Positions 62,786-64,000 of a stretch of DNA of 64,000 bases are shown piece by piece. The notes under the pieces are model-generated. The model made no database searches, was not told the origin of the DNA, and worked only from the letters and a program-made list of their open reading frames with translations. Numbering within the stretch: position 1 is the stretch's first letter; the number at the start of each line of letters is the position of its first letter. This DNA comes from Triglochin maritima (taxonomy: Eukaryota; Streptophyta; Magnoliopsida; Alismatales; Juncaginaceae): contig OY821771.1 in assembly GCA_963682175.1 (NCBI GenBank), positions 10,043,001-10,107,000 on the forward strand. The letters are read 5' to 3'. The position numbers and the translations under genes were made by a program.

Positions 62786-64000
62786 TTTAAAAATAACGTA
62801 AACCGGACCAGACCATGAACTTAATCTGGACACAAAAAACCCTTAAACCGGACAGACCCTGAACGTAATCCGGACAAACTAGAACCATAATCTGGACACA
62901 CGAGCAACATAATTGGTACATGCTAGAACGTAAACCGGACAAACCATGAACTTAATCCGGACAGACCATGAACTTAATCTGGACACAAAAAACACTTAAA
63001 CCGGACAGACCCTGAACGTAATCCGGACACACGAGAACCATAATCTTGACACACGAGCAACATAATTGGTACATGCTAGAACGTAAACCGGACAGACCAC
63101 AACCTTAATCCAGACAGACCATGAACTTGATCTGAACACAAAAACCACTTAAACCGGACAGACCCTTAACGTAATCCGGACACACGAGAACCATAATCTG
63201 GACACACGAGCAACATAATTGGTACATGCTAGAACGTAAACCGGACAGAACACAACCTTAATCTGGACAGACCGTGAACTTAATCTGGACAAAAAATCCA
63301 CTTAAACCGGTCAGACCCATAACGTAATCCGGACAGATCCAGAACGTAAACCGGACAGACCAGAACCTTAATCCGGACCGACCGTGAACTTAATCTGGAC
63401 AAAAAAAATCCACTTAAAACGGACAGACCCAGAACGTAATCCGGACAGATCCAGAACGTAAACCGGACAGACCAGAACCTTAATCCGGACAGACCATGAA
63501 CTTAATCTGGACACAAAAAACACTTAAACCGGACAGACCCTGAACGTAATCCGGACACACTAGAACCATAATCTGGACACACGAGCAACATAATTGGTAC
63601 ATGCTAGAACGTAAACCGGACAGACCACAACCTTAATCCGGACAGACCAGGAACTTAATCTGGACAAAAAATCCACTTAAACCGGACAGACCCAGAACGT
63701 AATCCGGACAGATCCAGAACGTAAACCAGACAGACCAGAACCTTAATCCGGACAGACCGTGAACTAAATCTGGACAAAAAATCCACTTAAAACGGACAGA
63801 CCCAGAACGTAATCCGGACATATCCAGAACGTAAACCGGACAGACCAGAACCTTAATCCGGATAGACCATGAACTTAATCTGGACACAAAAAACACTTAA
63901 ACCGGACAGACCTTGAACGTAATCCGGACACACGAGAACCATAATCTGGACACACGAGCAACATAATTGGTACATGCTAGAACGTAAACCGGACAAACCA
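62786..64000 (-). repeat. AACCGGACAGACC minisatellite, runs off the window
   Basis: Units of about 30 bp such as 'gaacgtaatccggacaga' and 'aaccggacagaccctgaac' form a higher-order pattern. The marker 'aattggtacatgctagaacg' recurs near 62911, 63063, 63216, 63591 and 63964, spaced about 152, 154, 375 and 373 bp. Read inverted, the core (GTCTGTCCGGATTAAG) matches the intronic array. The array continues past the end of the window. Confidence 0.9.

Noticed and set aside
59293..64000. Possible CRISPR array
   Set aside because: The units are contiguous minisatellite copies with higher-order structure and no unique spacers, in a plant genome.

Overview
This window is nuclear DNA from a flowering plant, most likely a eudicot. 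It is AT-rich between genes, its genes are split by GT-AG introns, and it holds plant-specific families: a ZTP29-type ZIP transporter, a GH28 exopolygalacturonase, plant mobile domain (PMD) genes, Mutator-like elements (MULEs) and hAT MITEs. I could not name a genus. All gene models were read by hand from splice sites and reading frames; nothing was aligned by software.

Four host genes look intact. On the minus strand at 13733-14704 is a small two-exon gene for a 138-residue Cys/His-rich protein with CHORD-like spacing. On the plus strand at 16981-24130 is a 12-exon ZIP transporter (277 aa, ZTP29 type). On the plus strand at 34788-37483 is a 4-exon polygalacturonase (396 aa). On the minus strand at 37831-58122 is a 21-exon gene for the largest subunit of RNA polymerase I (NRPA1, 1660 aa; the exon lengths sum to an exact multiple of three). 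The last two genes converge, with about 350 bp between their stop codons.

The rest is mostly transposon-derived. Region 1-2600 holds an internally deleted MULE gene: the N-terminal domain and the C-terminal zinc knuckle remain and the catalytic core is gone. Region 3640-6210 holds nested hAT-type MITEs and a 1.15-kb element with very long inverted arms. Region 6437-13533 is the most striking structure: a 7.1-kb element with an 8-bp target duplication and inverted arms of 2-3 kb, carrying GRF-type zinc finger debris at its centre. Region 25025-30585 is a MULE of about 5.5 kb with GC-rich terminal inverted repeats, a damaged transposase and a convergent PMD gene. Region 30710-34270 holds a foldback repeat, a hAT transposase remnant and further inverted repeats. 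Introns of the host genes carry a perfect hAT MITE (23110-23676) and tRNA-like SINEs (one with a 15-bp target duplication at 52049-52166).

The right end (58534-64000) holds a decayed gene that joins a PMD-like domain, a charged E/K/R helix built from a 45-bp tandem repeat, and a Ulp1-like C48 peptidase domain. It starts about 410 bp head-to-head from NRPA1. Its long intron and its 3' flank carry two large minisatellites with the same TCCGGA core in opposite orientations.
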